From positions 1 through 64,000 of the forward strand of contig CADEEA010000005.1 of assembly GCA_902826245.1 (NCBI GenBank): 64,000 bases of DNA, read 5' to 3'. The stretch comes from an uncultured Alphaproteobacteria bacterium (GTDB lineage Bacteria; Pseudomonadota; Alphaproteobacteria; Caulobacterales; Aquidulcibacteraceae). The position numbers and the translations under genes were made by a program. This document shows positions 25,663 through 34,900 of the stretch, in pieces; the first letter of the stretch is position 1; the number at the start of each line of letters is the position of its first letter. Below the pieces are notes generated by a model, which was given only the letters and a program-made list of their open reading frames with translations, ran no database searches and had not been told where the DNA came from.

Positions 25663-26619
25663 ATGAGCGACACTTCCGAACCTGTGTTTCAGACGTCCGG
25701 CCCGGTCTGGCTGCGCGACTTTGAGTGGGGGCTGACCGGCCTCACGGTGCGAAAGACAGGCGCGCGCGTCCCCTACTCGCCCTCGATCATCAAGCAAGTC
25801 AGCGCCTGGTTTCGCTTCTTTTTCGCCGCTCAGAGCATCGAGCCGCGCACCCCCAGCTTTACGATCGCTTTCACCCCCGAGCGGGCAAGACCCTGGTACT
25901 TGATCTGGGCGGTTGCGCGCGCCGCGGGCGCCAAGCTCGCAAAGGACCCCGCCCACGCTGATGTGGTGATGCAATTCGAGGACGCCACCTACAGCCCCAA
26001 TCCACCGCCGCCACAGCTTAAGCCGGGCGTCCGATTGATCAATTTCGCCTGCACGGACGTCTCCAAATCCAAAGTGGCGCGCGCCTGCGCGACTGCCTTC
26101 GGCAATCCGCTCGCGATCGATCCGCTGACCCATGTCGGACCAGCGGTGGAGAAGTCCGAGATTAACGCCGCCCATGACGGGCGCATCGTGCAATGCCCGA
26201 CAAAACCCGTCGCCGGCCGGGTTTATCAGCGGGTGGTCGACAATCGCGGCCTAGATCCCGAACTGGTCGAAGATTTGCGCACCTGCACTGTCGGCGGCAA
26301 GGCCGCCTGCGTTTTTATCAAGCGCCGCCCTGTAACCAAGCGCTTCGTCAATACGAATGCTGAAGTGCTGCTGCGAGCGCCGGAGGAGGTCTTTTCGCCG
26401 GAGGAATTGGGCAAGATCACGGCTTTTACCCAGGCGATCGGTTTGGACTGGGGCGGTGTGGACGTGCTGCGCGACAAGAGCGATGGCAAACTCTACATCG
26501 TCGACGCCAACAAAACCGATATGGGCCCGCCGATCACACTCAATCTCCCCGACAAATTGAAGGCCATCCGCATGCTTGCCGGAGCGTTCCGCGCGTTCGC
26601 GCTTGGGACAGAGGACTGA
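25663..26619 (+). CDS. ATP-grasp-like protein of unknown function
   Basis: A 318-residue soluble protein. Its C-terminal half ends with DWGGVDVLRDKSDGKLYIVD followed by ANKTDMGPP, like the metal-binding end of ATP-grasp ligases (RimK and glutathione-synthetase type). The N-terminal region (PVWLRDFEWGLTGL) is not familiar. The glycine-rich ATP loop is not obvious, so it could be inactive or diverged. I took the ATG at 25663, with GAGG 12 bases before it; an in-frame ATG at 25606 has no ribosome site. It is first in an operon with a metallo-hydrolase (17-base gap) and an oxygenase. Confidence 0.6.
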   Translation: MSDTSEPVFQTSGPVWLRDFEWGLTGLTVRKTGARVPYSPSIIKQVSAWFRFFFAAQSIEPRTPSFTIAFTPERARPWYLIWAVARAAGAKLAKDPAHADVVMQFEDATYSPNPPPPQLKPGVRLINFACTDVSKSKVARACATAFGNPLAIDPLTHVGPAVEKSEINAAHDGRIVQCPTKPVAGRVYQRVVDNRGLDPELVEDLRTCTVGGKAACVFIKRRPVTKRFVNTNAEVLLRAPEEVFSPEELGKITAFTQAIGLDWGGVDVLRDKSDGKLYIVDANKTDMGPPITLNLPDKLKAIRMLAGAFRAFALGTED

Positions 26620-26636
26620 GGCGGAGTTGGCGCGTT

Positions 26637-27542
26637 ATGGCGTACAAAATCGCGTTCGTGCGCGAGATGGACTTCGCCTACGGCGAAGCACAGCAGGTCA
26701 GCCCGCTGATCCGGCGTGTCATCGCCAATAATCCCGGACCGTTCACATTCACCGGCACCGGCGTGTACATAATTGGGCGCGGCGAGGTCGCACTCATCGA
26801 CCCGGGGCCCGACACGCCCGAACATCTGGATGCGCTGATGCGCGCGCTCGAGGGCGAACGCCTCACCCACATCTTCGTCACCCATTCCCATATGGACCAC
26901 AGCCCTGCCGCGCGCCCGCTCGCGGAGCGCACCGGCGCCAAGATCTACGCCAGTTCAATACCGCTGATTGAAAGCCCCTGCGACAGCGTCCGCCTGGAAG
27001 CGGGCGACGACGGCCAGTTTGAGCCTGATGCGGCGGTTAGCGACGGCGACCGCTTCGAGGGGCCAGGGTGGAGCATTCAGGTCGTGGCGACGCCCGGCCA
27101 CACATCACACCACATGGCCTATGCGCTGATCGAGGAGAACGCGCTCTTTTCCGGCGATCACATCATGGGCTGGTCCACCACAGTGATTGGCCCACCCGAT
27201 GGAGACATGAGCGCCTATCTCGACAGCCTCGTCAAAGTACGCGATCGCGACTACGATGTGCTTTGGCCGACGCATGGCCCGCCGATTCGCGAGCCGCACG
27301 CCTTCGTCCAATCCTACCTCGATCACCGCCTCGACCGCGAGGCGCAAGTGCTGCGGCAGCTCGAAAACGGCAAGCGACTGATCAAGGACATGGTCACCGA
27401 AATGTACGCCGATGTGGACAAACGGCTGCACCCGGCCGCCTGCCATTCTGTGCTCGCCCACATGATACGCCTTGTCCGGCTTGGCCGCGCCGCCTGCGAA
27501 AGCCCTGCGTGCGTCGACAGCGAATTTTGGCTGAAAACCTAA
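26637..27542 (+). CDS. Metallo-beta-lactamase-fold hydrolase (LACTB2-like)
   Basis: A 301-residue hydrolase with the zinc motif HSHMDHSPAARP (HxHxDH), a second site PGHTSHHMAY and the Asp of FSGDHIMG. The C-terminal winged-helix-like extension after residue 215 matches the LACTB2 subgroup, whose members cut RNA or thioesters. The cytosolic substrate is unknown. It lies between the ATP-grasp-like and 2OG-oxygenase genes on the same strand. Confidence 0.85.
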   Translation: MAYKIAFVREMDFAYGEAQQVSPLIRRVIANNPGPFTFTGTGVYIIGRGEVALIDPGPDTPEHLDALMRALEGERLTHIFVTHSHMDHSPAARPLAERTGAKIYASSIPLIESPCDSVRLEAGDDGQFEPDAAVSDGDRFEGPGWSIQVVATPGHTSHHMAYALIEENALFSGDHIMGWSTTVIGPPDGDMSAYLDSLVKVRDRDYDVLWPTHGPPIREPHAFVQSYLDHRLDREAQVLRQLENGKRLIKDMVTEMYADVDKRLHPAACHSVLAHMIRLVRLGRAACESPACVDSEFWLKT

Positions 27543-27579
27543 GGCCAATCGGTTAGATTCGGCGGGCTTGGAGGGCCTC

Positions 27580-28698
27580 GTGCCGACGCCGGAAGACATC
27601 GTCCCACTGAACGCGCCCGCGCTGCTCGCGCCGCCGCTGTCGCCCGGCGACCCCGCCCCGTGGTTTTACCTGCGTTCCGACATCAACGGAAAGTTCTCCT
27701 TCCCGGCTCTAGGCGGCCGCACAATCCTTATAACGTTTCTGGAATCGCTCTCGAACCCCGACGACGCCGCGGTCCGCGACGGCCTCCTCGAATGCGTCCC
27801 CCGCCTCGCTCCCTACGTGAACGCCCTGCTTATCCTCACCGCCGATCCCGCCGACTGCGAGGTCCGTATGCCCGATGGCGTCACCAGCGCCCGCTACCTG
27901 TTTGACGCTGAGCGCCAAGCAGCCGCGCTCTACGGCGCCATCGTCGGCGGCAAGGTCCGCGCCGTTTCCTTCGTCGTTGACGCACGCCTTCGCATCAAAG
28001 CAATCATGCCCGTGCGCAATCCCCAAACCCACGCCAACGATGCGTTCGAGGTGTTCGCGCGCCACCACGCGCCCACGCCCGCACAGCGCGCGATTGTCCA
28101 TGCGCCGACCTTGACCGTGCCGGATGTGTTGGAGCCAGACCTCTGCCGGCGCCTGATTGAAGGCCATCAAATCAGCGGCGGCGTCGAAAGCGGCTTCATG
28201 GTCGAGCGAGAAGGCGTGACCGTGAGAAAGCACGATCGCGACCACAAGATTCGCCGCGACTGGTTCATGGACGACCAGAATTTGATCGCCGTGTGCCGCG
28301 AACGCATCCGCCGGCGCATCGCACCGGAAATCAAACGCGCGTTTCAATTCGAGGTCACGCGCATCGAGCGTTATCTCGTCGCCTGCTACGATTCCGCCGA
28401 GAAGGGCCACTTCGCCGCCCACCGCGACAATACCACCAAGGGCACGGCGCACAGGCGTTTTGCGGTCTCACTCAATCTCAACGACGATTACGAAGGCGGC
28501 GACCTCGTGTTTCCCGAATTCGGCCAGCATCGCTTCCGCCCGCCGCCGGGCGGCGCATGCGTTTTCTCCTGCTCGCTGATGCACCGCGCCACCGCAGTTA
28601 CCAACGGCAGGCGCTACGTGTTCGTCCCGTTCTTGTACGACGAGGCTGGCGAAGGCGTGCGCAAGGCCAATCTGGAATACCTCTCGCTGGAGGAATAG
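27580..28698 (+). CDS. 2OG-Fe(II) oxygenase with N-terminal peroxiredoxin-like domain
   Basis: A 372-residue protein. Residues about 20-165 look like an AhpC/TSA (thioredoxin-fold) domain opening SPGDPAPWFYL, but the usual peroxidatic Cys is missing (FLESLSNPDD at that place). The C-terminal half is a prolyl-4-hydroxylase-type double-stranded helix with HFAAHRDNT (His-x-Asp iron ligands), the distal His of LMHRATAVTNG and the 2OG-binding Arg in GRRYVFVPF. The start GTG at 27580 follows GGAGGG by 4 bases; a TTG at 27568 is the alternative. Substrate unknown. Confidence 0.82.
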   Translation: MPTPEDIVPLNAPALLAPPLSPGDPAPWFYLRSDINGKFSFPALGGRTILITFLESLSNPDDAAVRDGLLECVPRLAPYVNALLILTADPADCEVRMPDGVTSARYLFDAERQAAALYGAIVGGKVRAVSFVVDARLRIKAIMPVRNPQTHANDAFEVFARHHAPTPAQRAIVHAPTLTVPDVLEPDLCRRLIEGHQISGGVESGFMVEREGVTVRKHDRDHKIRRDWFMDDQNLIAVCRERIRRRIAPEIKRAFQFEVTRIERYLVACYDSAEKGHFAAHRDNTTKGTAHRRFAVSLNLNDDYEGGDLVFPEFGQHRFRPPPGGACVFSCSLMHRATAVTNGRRYVFVPFLYDEAGEGVRKANLEYLSLEE

Positions 28699-28715
28699 GC
28701 TCGCGCGATGTTGCG

Positions 28716-28767
28716 CTTCGACAGGGTCAGCGTGACGCCATCCTGCGTCAGCCTGAGCATGTCGAAG
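28716..28767. repeat. CTTCGACA-type palindromic element between convergent genes
   Basis: CTTCGACA (28716-28723) and TGTCGAAG (28760-28767) are the outer arms of an imperfect inverted repeat whose middle reads TCAGCGTGACG..CGTCAGCCTGA. It belongs to a style of palindrome found between genes in many proteobacteria. It lies between two convergent genes and would serve as a two-way terminator. No other copy was seen in the window. Confidence 0.7.
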
Positions 28768-28782
28768 GCCACACCAGGCGCC

Positions 28783-29637
28783 TCAGGGGGGCGGGGCCGG
28801 CGGCGCATCGCCTTCGCTGCCCTCGCGCGGCGGCGCAGGAGCTGGCCCCGATTGCGCCTCGGCGTCTTCGAGGCGGGCGCGAAGCGTGGCGAGAAACGCG
28901 CGCATCCGCTTGGCATTGGCGCCGAGATCGGAGCGCCCAACCCGGCTGACCGAACGCATGTCGATGCGCGCGCCTAAACCGTCTGGGCGAATGCGAATGG
29001 CAATATCGTCCTTGAAGCCGAACCAAAACGTCTCCGCCACAGCTTCGATCACGCCGTTGGCGGCGTCGACCCGGCCCATGCGCCAGTTCTGGCTGTGCGC
29101 GAGTTCGGAGGCGATTTCGAAGGCGCGACCGCTCGCAAGACCAGTCGAGACATGAGTGATGTCGCCATACTGGCGGCGTTGCCATTCGACAAAGGGCGTG
29201 CCCTCTGAATCGCGTTTTGAGTGCAGGTCGAGATCGTTACCCGCCGGCACTGCAGCGCGTGCGCGCGTGACTTCGGCGCTGAAGACGGGAGGCTTTTCAA
29301 GGTCGGTGCTGATGTCGTGGATCGGAGCGATGCTCTGGGCTTGACGCCCGACATAGATGCCGTAGCCGGCGCCAAGCAATGGGATCAGCAATGCGATGCA
29401 AGCGCTGAGCACCCCGCGCCGGGGCGGCGTGAAGAAGGCTAGCGCCAACGCAATCGCCGCTAGCGCCGCGACGCCGCCAATGACGCGCGGCCCCCACTCC
29501 ATCGTCAAGCCACCAAGTCCCATGCGCCAATCGAACAGCCCGAATTTCACGCCAAGCGCGGCGAATGCGAAATAGGCTGGCGTCAGCAACGCCAACACCA
29601 GCGCGAGGCGGACGGCGTTGTCGCGAAATTTGTCCAT
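28783..29637 (-). CDS. DUF1499 family membrane-anchored protein
   Basis: A 284-residue protein with three hydrophobic segments in its first 100 residues, followed by a DUF1499 domain (residues about 140-255) containing FWFGFKDDIAIRIRP and RSVSRVGRSDLGANAKR. The latter is the family signature. The Pro/Ala/Glu tail is low complexity. DUF1499 has no assigned function. It stands alone, convergent with the oxygenase gene. Confidence 0.82.
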   Translation of the reverse strand: MDKFRDNAVRLALVLALLTPAYFAFAALGVKFGLFDWRMGLGGLTMEWGPRVIGGVAALAAIALALAFFTPPRRGVLSACIALLIPLLGAGYGIYVGRQAQSIAPIHDISTDLEKPPVFSAEVTRARAAVPAGNDLDLHSKRDSEGTPFVEWQRRQYGDITHVSTGLASGRAFEIASELAHSQNWRMGRVDAANGVIEAVAETFWFGFKDDIAIRIRPDGLGARIDMRSVSRVGRSDLGANAKRMRAFLATLRARLEDAEAQSGPAPAPPREGSEGDAPPAPPP

Positions 29638-29681
29638 GTCTTACCCCCTTGGGCCTTGCCCGACTGAGCGCCTCGGCGCGC

Positions 29682-30065
29682 TCAGGCGTGCTTCTGCACG
29701 AGGTCCCATTTATTGCCGTAGATATCCTCGAACACGGCCACCTTGCCATAGGCCTCTGCACGCGGGGCTTCGAGGAATTTCACCCCGCGGGCCAAAAAAA
29801 CGCCGTGATCGCGGTCGAAATCGTCGGTGTCGAGGAAGAACGCCACCCGCCCCCCGGTCTGGTCCCCCGCTCGGGCGACTTGGGCTTCGTTGGCCCCCTT
29901 CGCCAACAGGACTTCCGCCGATCCAGCGCCCGGCGACACGACAACCCAGCGCTTACCCGCGCCCATCTCCGTGTTCTCCACAAGCTGGAAGCCAAGCGCG
30001 CCCGTGTAGTAGGCTATCGCCTCGTCATAATCGCGCACGACGAGAGTAATTTTGGCGAGCCGCAT
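29682..30065 (-). CDS. VOC family (glyoxalase-like) protein
   Basis: A 127-residue single-domain vicinal-oxygen-chelate protein: ITLVVRDYDEAIAYYTGALGFQLVE at the start, FEDIYGNKWDLVQ at the end. Metal ligands are plausible, but substrates of such proteins range from methylglyoxal to antibiotics. Its ATG (30065) shares a base with the stop of the acyl-CoA synthetase gene upstream (TGATG), so it is translationally coupled to it. A 7-bp hairpin spans its stop codon (29664-29685). Confidence 0.85.
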   Translation of the reverse strand: MRLAKITLVVRDYDEAIAYYTGALGFQLVENTEMGAGKRWVVVSPGAGSAEVLLAKGANEAQVARAGDQTGGRVAFFLDTDDFDRDHGVFLARGVKFLEAPRAEAYGKVAVFEDIYGNKWDLVQKHA

Positions 30066-31720
30066 CACTCCGCTGCTTGCGTGCTTGGCAAGCGATAATC
30101 TTTGAACATCTCGCGCAACGCCAGCTTGTTGATTTTTCCGGTCGCGCCGAGTGGGATTTTTTCGGTCTGCACCACATCGTCTGGCGTCCACCATTTGGCG
30201 ATCTTTCCCTCCAGGAACGCGAGCACTTGTTCCTTGCTTGGATTGGCGCCGGGCTTTGGTTCGATGATCAGCAAGGGCCGTTCGTCCCATTTCGGGTGCG
30301 CGACGCCGATCACCGCGGCGCACGCCACACCCTCGCAACCGACAGCGATGTTCTCGATGTCGATAGAGGAAATCCATTCTCCGCCCGACTTGATCACGTC
30401 CTTGGCGCGATCGGTGATTTGCATCACGCCCAGTTCGTCGAGCGTGGCGACATCGCCGGTATCGAAGAAGCCGTCCGCCTCCAAGCATTCGCCCTTCTCG
30501 TTGCGCGCGCCGGCGTTCTTGAAGTAAGCGCGCGACACCGCGGGACCTTTCACCATTAAGCGCCCGAACGCCTTGCCGTCGTGGGGCTTCTCGACGCCGG
30601 CATCGTCGACGATCTTCATGTCGACGGTGAACAACGCCCGCCCCTGCTTGAGCTTGGTCTTGATCAAAGCTTCCGGCCCTTGCGCGTAATGCTCGGCCAG
30701 CGGCTTGCCGATGGTGCCTATTGGGCTCATCTCGGTCATGCCCCAGGCGTGGATCACCTCGACGCCGTAATCCTGTTCGAACGCGCGCAACACCGCTTCC
30801 GGCACCGCCGAGCCGCCAATGGCGACGCGCTTCAAGGTGGTGAGCTTTGAATTGGTCTCACGCAGATAATTCAAGAGCATCAGCCACACGGTGGGCACAG
30901 CGGCAGTGAAGGTGACCTTCTCGGTCTCGAGCAATTCGAAGATGCTGGCGCCGTCGAGCTTCGCACCCGGCATGACCAATTTCGCTCCGCACATCGGCGC
31001 CACGAACGCGATCGCCCAGGCGTTGGCGTGGAACATCGGCACGACCGGCAGCACGGTGTCGGCGGCGCCCGCGCCGAAACAATCAGTCTGGTTGGCGGCG
31101 AGCGCGTGCAACATGTTGGAACGGTGCGAATAGAGCACGCCCTTAGGGTCGCCCGTGGTGCCCGAAGTGTAGCAGAGCCCGCAGGCGGTGTTTTCCTCGA
31201 AGCCGCCCCAGCGCGCCTCCTGGGAATGACCGTGGATGAAATCCTCGTAGGCGATGGCGCCGGTCAAGCTTGTTTGCGGCATGTGCTCGCGGTCGGTGAG
31301 GAACACGTAGGCCTTCACACTGGGGAGCTGGGGCGCGATCTTCTCAATAGTGGCCGCGAACGTCGTGTCGAGGAACAAAATCTTGTCCTCGGCGTGGTTG
31401 ATGATCCAGGCGATCTGCTCGGGAAACAGGCGCGGGTTCACCGTGTGCAGCACAGCGCCCATGCCCATGGCGCCGTACCAGGTCTCCATGTGCCGCTCGG
31501 TATTCCAGGCAAGCGTAGCGACGCGGTCGCCGAGGCCAATGCCGCGCTCCTGCAGCGCATTGGTGACCTGCTTGGCGCGCCGCCAGATGTTTCCATACGT
31601 CGTGCGCGAGATCGGGCCTTCGATGCTGCGCGTGACCACTTCCCGCTTGGGAAACCAGGAATGGGCGTGGTCCAGAATTTTATCGACCGTCAGCGGCCAA
31701 TCCTGCATGAGCCCGAGCAT
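30065..31720 (-). CDS. Acyl-CoA synthetase (AMP-forming, FadD/DmdB-like)
   Basis: A 551-residue adenylate-forming ligase that activates a carboxylic acid to its CoA thioester. It shows CYTSGTTGDPKGVLYSHR (AMP/ATP loop), AWGMTEMSPIGT (A5 motif), the YFKNAG-type hinge and the C-terminal catalytic Lys of GKINKLALREMF. The WGMTEMSP and length resemble medium-chain and methylmercaptopropionate ligases more than benzoate ligases. The start at 31720 follows GAGGAGG. It is divergent from the marR-led aromatic operon, so it may activate that pathway's substrate, but this is uncertain. Confidence 0.88.
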   Translation of the reverse strand: MLGLMQDWPLTVDKILDHAHSWFPKREVVTRSIEGPISRTTYGNIWRRAKQVTNALQERGIGLGDRVATLAWNTERHMETWYGAMGMGAVLHTVNPRLFPEQIAWIINHAEDKILFLDTTFAATIEKIAPQLPSVKAYVFLTDREHMPQTSLTGAIAYEDFIHGHSQEARWGGFEENTACGLCYTSGTTGDPKGVLYSHRSNMLHALAANQTDCFGAGAADTVLPVVPMFHANAWAIAFVAPMCGAKLVMPGAKLDGASIFELLETEKVTFTAAVPTVWLMLLNYLRETNSKLTTLKRVAIGGSAVPEAVLRAFEQDYGVEVIHAWGMTEMSPIGTIGKPLAEHYAQGPEALIKTKLKQGRALFTVDMKIVDDAGVEKPHDGKAFGRLMVKGPAVSRAYFKNAGARNEKGECLEADGFFDTGDVATLDELGVMQITDRAKDVIKSGGEWISSIDIENIAVGCEGVACAAVIGVAHPKWDERPLLIIEPKPGANPSKEQVLAFLEGKIAKWWTPDDVVQTEKIPLGATGKINKLALREMFKDYRLPSTQAAE

Positions 31721-31854
31721 CGCCTGCGCCTCCTCGCCTTCTTTTGTGAACTCGATCTTATCTCGCGCACTCGGACAAGCGCAATTGGCATCAAACTTCA
31801 GCACCTGAAGATTGCCCCGCTCATCAGGGCTTGCGGATTCCGATTGACGGTGAT

Positions 31855-31872
31855 TATTTTCGCTCTAAAATA
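31855..31872 (+). promoter_or_regulatory. AT-rich inverted repeat between acyl-CoA synthetase and marR
   Basis: TATTTT (31855-31860) and AAAATA (31867-31872) are perfect arms around CGCTCT in the 284-base gap between the two divergent transcripts. AT-rich short palindromes of this size suit MarR-family operators. No experiment or second copy supports it. The rest of the gap shows nothing clear. Confidence 0.35.
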
Positions 31873-32004
31873 TCTTGTCAGACTGGCCGCGACGGCAGAG
31901 GCAAGACGCCCGATGGGATTGGTTTTTGCGCTCGCCGCGGCTTGAGCCCGTATGGACATGCAGCCCTGCCGCCGGACTCAACAGAAGAAGGTCGAGGAAA
32001 CGCG

Positions 32005-32517
32005 TTGAGCAACAAGGCGATCCTTGGCCCACGGCGGAGACTAAATGGCGTGAGCGACAATCACGAAACATTGCGGACCTGGCTCGCATTGCTCCGCGTT
32101 TCGCGCGGACTTGAGAAGGCCGTCGACGCCGCGTTTCGGCGTCGTTTCGGTCACTCTATCTCGCGCTTTGACGTCCTTTCGGCGCTTGATCGCGCCCAGC
32201 CCCGCGGCCTTCGCGCCGGCGCCCTCACGGCGAAATTGATGGTCTCCGACGGCGCCACCACGCAGGTCACCGCGCCCCTTGTTCGAGAAGGCCTCGTCAC
32301 GCGTCGTGTTGACCCGAGCGACGGGCGCGTGGCTATTTTTGCGCTCACCAAGAGAGGTAAGCGGATTTTCACAGACATGGCGCGAGAACATCGCCAATGG
32401 ATTGACGAGGCATTTGCGACCCTGAGCGCTGCGCAGCTAACGGCGCTGCGCGGCCTTCTTGGCGAGATCGTCCCCGATAAAATAGTCAAATCAGAGAGAG
32501 CGCCCCATGAACCCTGA
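32005..32517 (+). CDS. MarR family transcriptional regulator
   Basis: A 170-residue winged-helix regulator. The wing and recognition region read [27 protein letters not shown] and [19 protein letters not shown], the classic MarR DPxDGR motif. I chose the TTG at 32005 because GAGGA sits 6 bases before it; a GTG at 32050 is possible. It heads the aromatic-degradation operon and overlaps the crotonase gene by 11 bases. It probably represses the operon until an aromatic acid or its CoA ester binds. Confidence 0.85.
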   Translation: MSNKAILGPRRRLNGVSDNHETLRTWLALLRVSRGLEKAVDAAFRRRFGHSISRFDVLSALDRAQPRGLRAGALTAKLMVSDGATTQVTAPLVREGLVTRRVDPSDGRVAIFALTKRGKRIFTDMAREHRQWIDEAFATLSAAQLTALRGLLGEIVPDKIVKSERAPHEP

Positions 32518-33316
32518 CACCTTCTCGCCTACGCACTTTCTCTGGAGTTTCGCCGACGGGGTCGCGCGCATCTCGCTTAATCGCCCGGAGCGGAAGAACC
32601 CGCTGACGTTCGAGTCCTATGCGGAATTGCGCGACACTTTTCGCGCGCTCGTTTACATCAGAGCGGTCAAGGCGGTAGTGTTCGCCAGCCAGGGCGGCAA
32701 TTTCTGCTCCGGCGGCGACGTCCACGAAATCATCGCCCCGCTCACAAAGATGGGCATGCCGGAATTGCTGAATTTCACCCGCATGACCGGCGACCTGGTC
32801 AAAGCCATGCGCCACTGCCCGCAACCGATCATCGCCGCTGTGGACGGCGTCAGCGCCGGCGCTGGCGCGATCATCGCCATGGCCTCCGACATTCGCTACG
32901 CCACGCCAGAGGCGAAGACGGCGTTTCTGTTCAACCGGGTGGGCTTGGCCGGCTGCGACATGGGCGCATGCGCCATGCTCCCGCGCATCATTGGTCAGGG
33001 CCGAGCGGCCGAATTGTTGTACTTCGGGCGCGCCATGAGCGCCGACGAGGGGTTAGCCTGGGGCTATTTCAACGCGCTTTCGCCAGCAGACAAGCTCGAC
33101 GAACTGACGATGGAGTCCGCGCGTAAACTCGCCGCTGGTCCGAGCTTCGCCAATGGCATGACCAAGAACCAACTCAACATGGAATGGGACATGAGCCTCG
33201 ATACAGCCCTCGAAGCCGAGGCGCAGGCGCAAGCCATCTGCATGCAAACCAAGGATTTCGAGCGCGCCTATCTCGCCTTCGTTGCGAAACAGAAGCCCGT
33301 GTTTGAGGGCGATTGA
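32507..33316 (+). CDS. Crotonase (enoyl-CoA hydratase) superfamily protein
   Basis: A 269-residue crotonase-fold protein with oxyanion-hole stretches [10 protein letters not shown] (residues 65-74) and [14 protein letters not shown] (115-128). Both catalytic Glu positions of true enoyl-CoA hydratase appear replaced: Ile122 where GGGCELA has Glu, and Asn143 in [10 protein letters not shown]. Asp151 (AGCDMGA) is kept. So it may be an isomerase or ring-hydrolase-like member rather than a standard hydratase. It is second in the marR operon, one base before the acyl-CoA dehydrogenase gene. Confidence 0.85.
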   Translation: MNPDTFSPTHFLWSFADGVARISLNRPERKNPLTFESYAELRDTFRALVYIRAVKAVVFASQGGNFCSGGDVHEIIAPLTKMGMPELLNFTRMTGDLVKAMRHCPQPIIAAVDGVSAGAGAIIAMASDIRYATPEAKTAFLFNRVGLAGCDMGACAMLPRIIGQGRAAELLYFGRAMSADEGLAWGYFNALSPADKLDELTMESARKLAAGPSFANGMTKNQLNMEWDMSLDTALEAEAQAQAICMQTKDFERAYLAFVAKQKPVFEGD

Positions 33317-33317
33317 A

Positions 33318-34496
33318 ATGGATCGCTCGTATTTGAACTGGCCGTTCCTGGCGCCGCATCACAAGCAATTGGCGCTCGACATCGACCATTGGGCGCGCCA
33401 GTCGCTCCCGCCTCTGCTGGCGGGCGGGCATGACGACGTCGACGCCACGTGCCAAGCGCTCGTGCGCGCATTGGGAGAGGCGGGTTGGCTGCGCTATTGC
33501 GTGCCAGCCGCCTATGGCGGCGCCACGGATGCGCTTGAGGTGCGCACGCTCGCCATCATTCGCGAGACCCTGGCGTTTCATTCCGGCCTCGCCGACTTTG
33601 CTTTCGCCATGCAGGGATTGGGTTCCGGCGCGATCTCGCTTTTTGGCTCAGAGGCGCTCAAGCAGAAATATCTTCCCGCAGTGGCCACCGGAGAGAAGAT
33701 CGCCGCCTTCGCGCTTTCGGAGCCAGACGCAGGCTCCGACGCCGCCGCGATCACGAGCGCGTTGACGCCCACCGCGACCGGCTATTCCCTGAGCGGGGAA
33801 AAAACCTGGATCTCAAACGGCGGCATCGCCGATTTCTACTGCGTGTTCGCTCGAACCGGTGAAGGCGCAAGAGGTGTTTCCGCTATTGTGCTCGATGCGA
33901 AGACAGAAGGCTTTTCCATCCCCGAGCGCATCGACATTATCGCCCCGCATCCGCTCGCACGGATCGCCTTCAACAAATGCCGCATCGATTCCGGCCAACG
34001 CATTGGCGCGGAGGGCGAGGGGTTCAAGATCGCATTGACCACCCTCGATATCTTCCGCACCACGGTCGGCGCCGCGGCGCTCGGTTTCGCACGCCGCGCG
34101 CTCGACGAGGCCACCGGCCATGCGCTCTCACGGCGCATGTTCGGCGCCACGCTCTCGGATCTGCCGATCGCGCAGGCCCAATTGGCCGAAATGGCGCTCG
34201 ATGTCGACGCAGCCGCCCTCCTGATCTACCGCTCCGCGTGGGTGAAGGACGTTCAGCGCACCCGCGTGACGCGCGAGGCGGCTATGGCCAAGCTCTTCGC
34301 CACCGACCACGGGCAAGTAATCATCGACAAGGCGGTGCAATTGCTTGGCGGCCTGGGCGTCAAGACCGGATCCAAAGTTGAAGAACTCTACCGGGAGATC
34401 CGTGCGTTGCGCATCTATGAAGGCGCCTCGGAGGTCCAGAAGATCGTGATCGCCCGCCAACACCTTGAGAACTTCCGCAGCGAGGCCAAGCCATGA
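33318..34496 (+). CDS. Acyl-CoA dehydrogenase
   Basis: A 392-residue FAD enzyme that introduces a 2,3 double bond in an acyl-CoA. Family signatures are [18 protein letters not shown] (flavin-binding) and the final [16 protein letters not shown], whose Glu is the catalytic base in the short-chain subgroup. The start at 33318 was chosen one base after the crotonase stop. Its stop overlaps the RidA start (ATGA). In this operon it could oxidise a cyclic CoA ester made by the downstream reductase. Confidence 0.92.
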   Translation: MDRSYLNWPFLAPHHKQLALDIDHWARQSLPPLLAGGHDDVDATCQALVRALGEAGWLRYCVPAAYGGATDALEVRTLAIIRETLAFHSGLADFAFAMQGLGSGAISLFGSEALKQKYLPAVATGEKIAAFALSEPDAGSDAAAITSALTPTATGYSLSGEKTWISNGGIADFYCVFARTGEGARGVSAIVLDAKTEGFSIPERIDIIAPHPLARIAFNKCRIDSGQRIGAEGEGFKIALTTLDIFRTTVGAAALGFARRALDEATGHALSRRMFGATLSDLPIAQAQLAEMALDVDAAALLIYRSAWVKDVQRTRVTREAAMAKLFATDHGQVIIDKAVQLLGGLGVKTGSKVEELYREIRALRIYEGASEVQKIVIARQHLENFRSEAKP

Positions 34497-34900
34497 GCCG
34501 TCAAATCCTGCAACCGCCCGGCTGGGTGCGCCCCAAGGGCTATGCCAACGGGATCGCCGCGTCCGGGCGCATGGTGTTCACCGCCGGCGTGATCGGCTGG
34601 AACGCGGAAGAGAAATTCGAACATCTCGATTTCTCGGGCCAATTTCGGCAAGCGTTGTTGAACACACGCGCCATTCTCGCCGAAGGCGGCGCCAAACCGG
34701 CCGATATCGTCCGCATGACCTGCTACATCACCGACAAAAGCGAATATCTCGCAGCCCTCGCGCAAGTGGGCGAGGCTTGGCGCGACGTCTTCGGCAAAGT
34801 GTTCCCCTGCATGGCCGTGGTCGAAGTATCGGCGCTGATCGAGGACGCCGCCAAGATCGAGATTGAAACGACGGCAATCATTCCAGAGCCGACGTCATGA
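34493..34900 (+). CDS. RidA family (YjgF/YER057c/UK114) protein
   Basis: A 135-residue trimer-forming protein; classic RidA releases ammonia from enamine/imine intermediates. The family core is seen in [17 protein letters not shown] and [23 protein letters not shown]. The active-site Arg of the PAR motif in canonical RidA is absent: the stretch reads [14 protein letters not shown]. So it belongs to a non-archetypal Rid subgroup. It sits between acyl-CoA dehydrogenase and the large oxygenase with ATGA overlaps on both sides, suiting an imine step of an amino-aromatic pathway. Confidence 0.88.
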   Translation: MSRQILQPPGWVRPKGYANGIAASGRMVFTAGVIGWNAEEKFEHLDFSGQFRQALLNTRAILAEGGAKPADIVRMTCYITDKSEYLAALAQVGEAWRDVFGKVFPCMAVVEVSALIEDAAKIEIETTAIIPEPTS

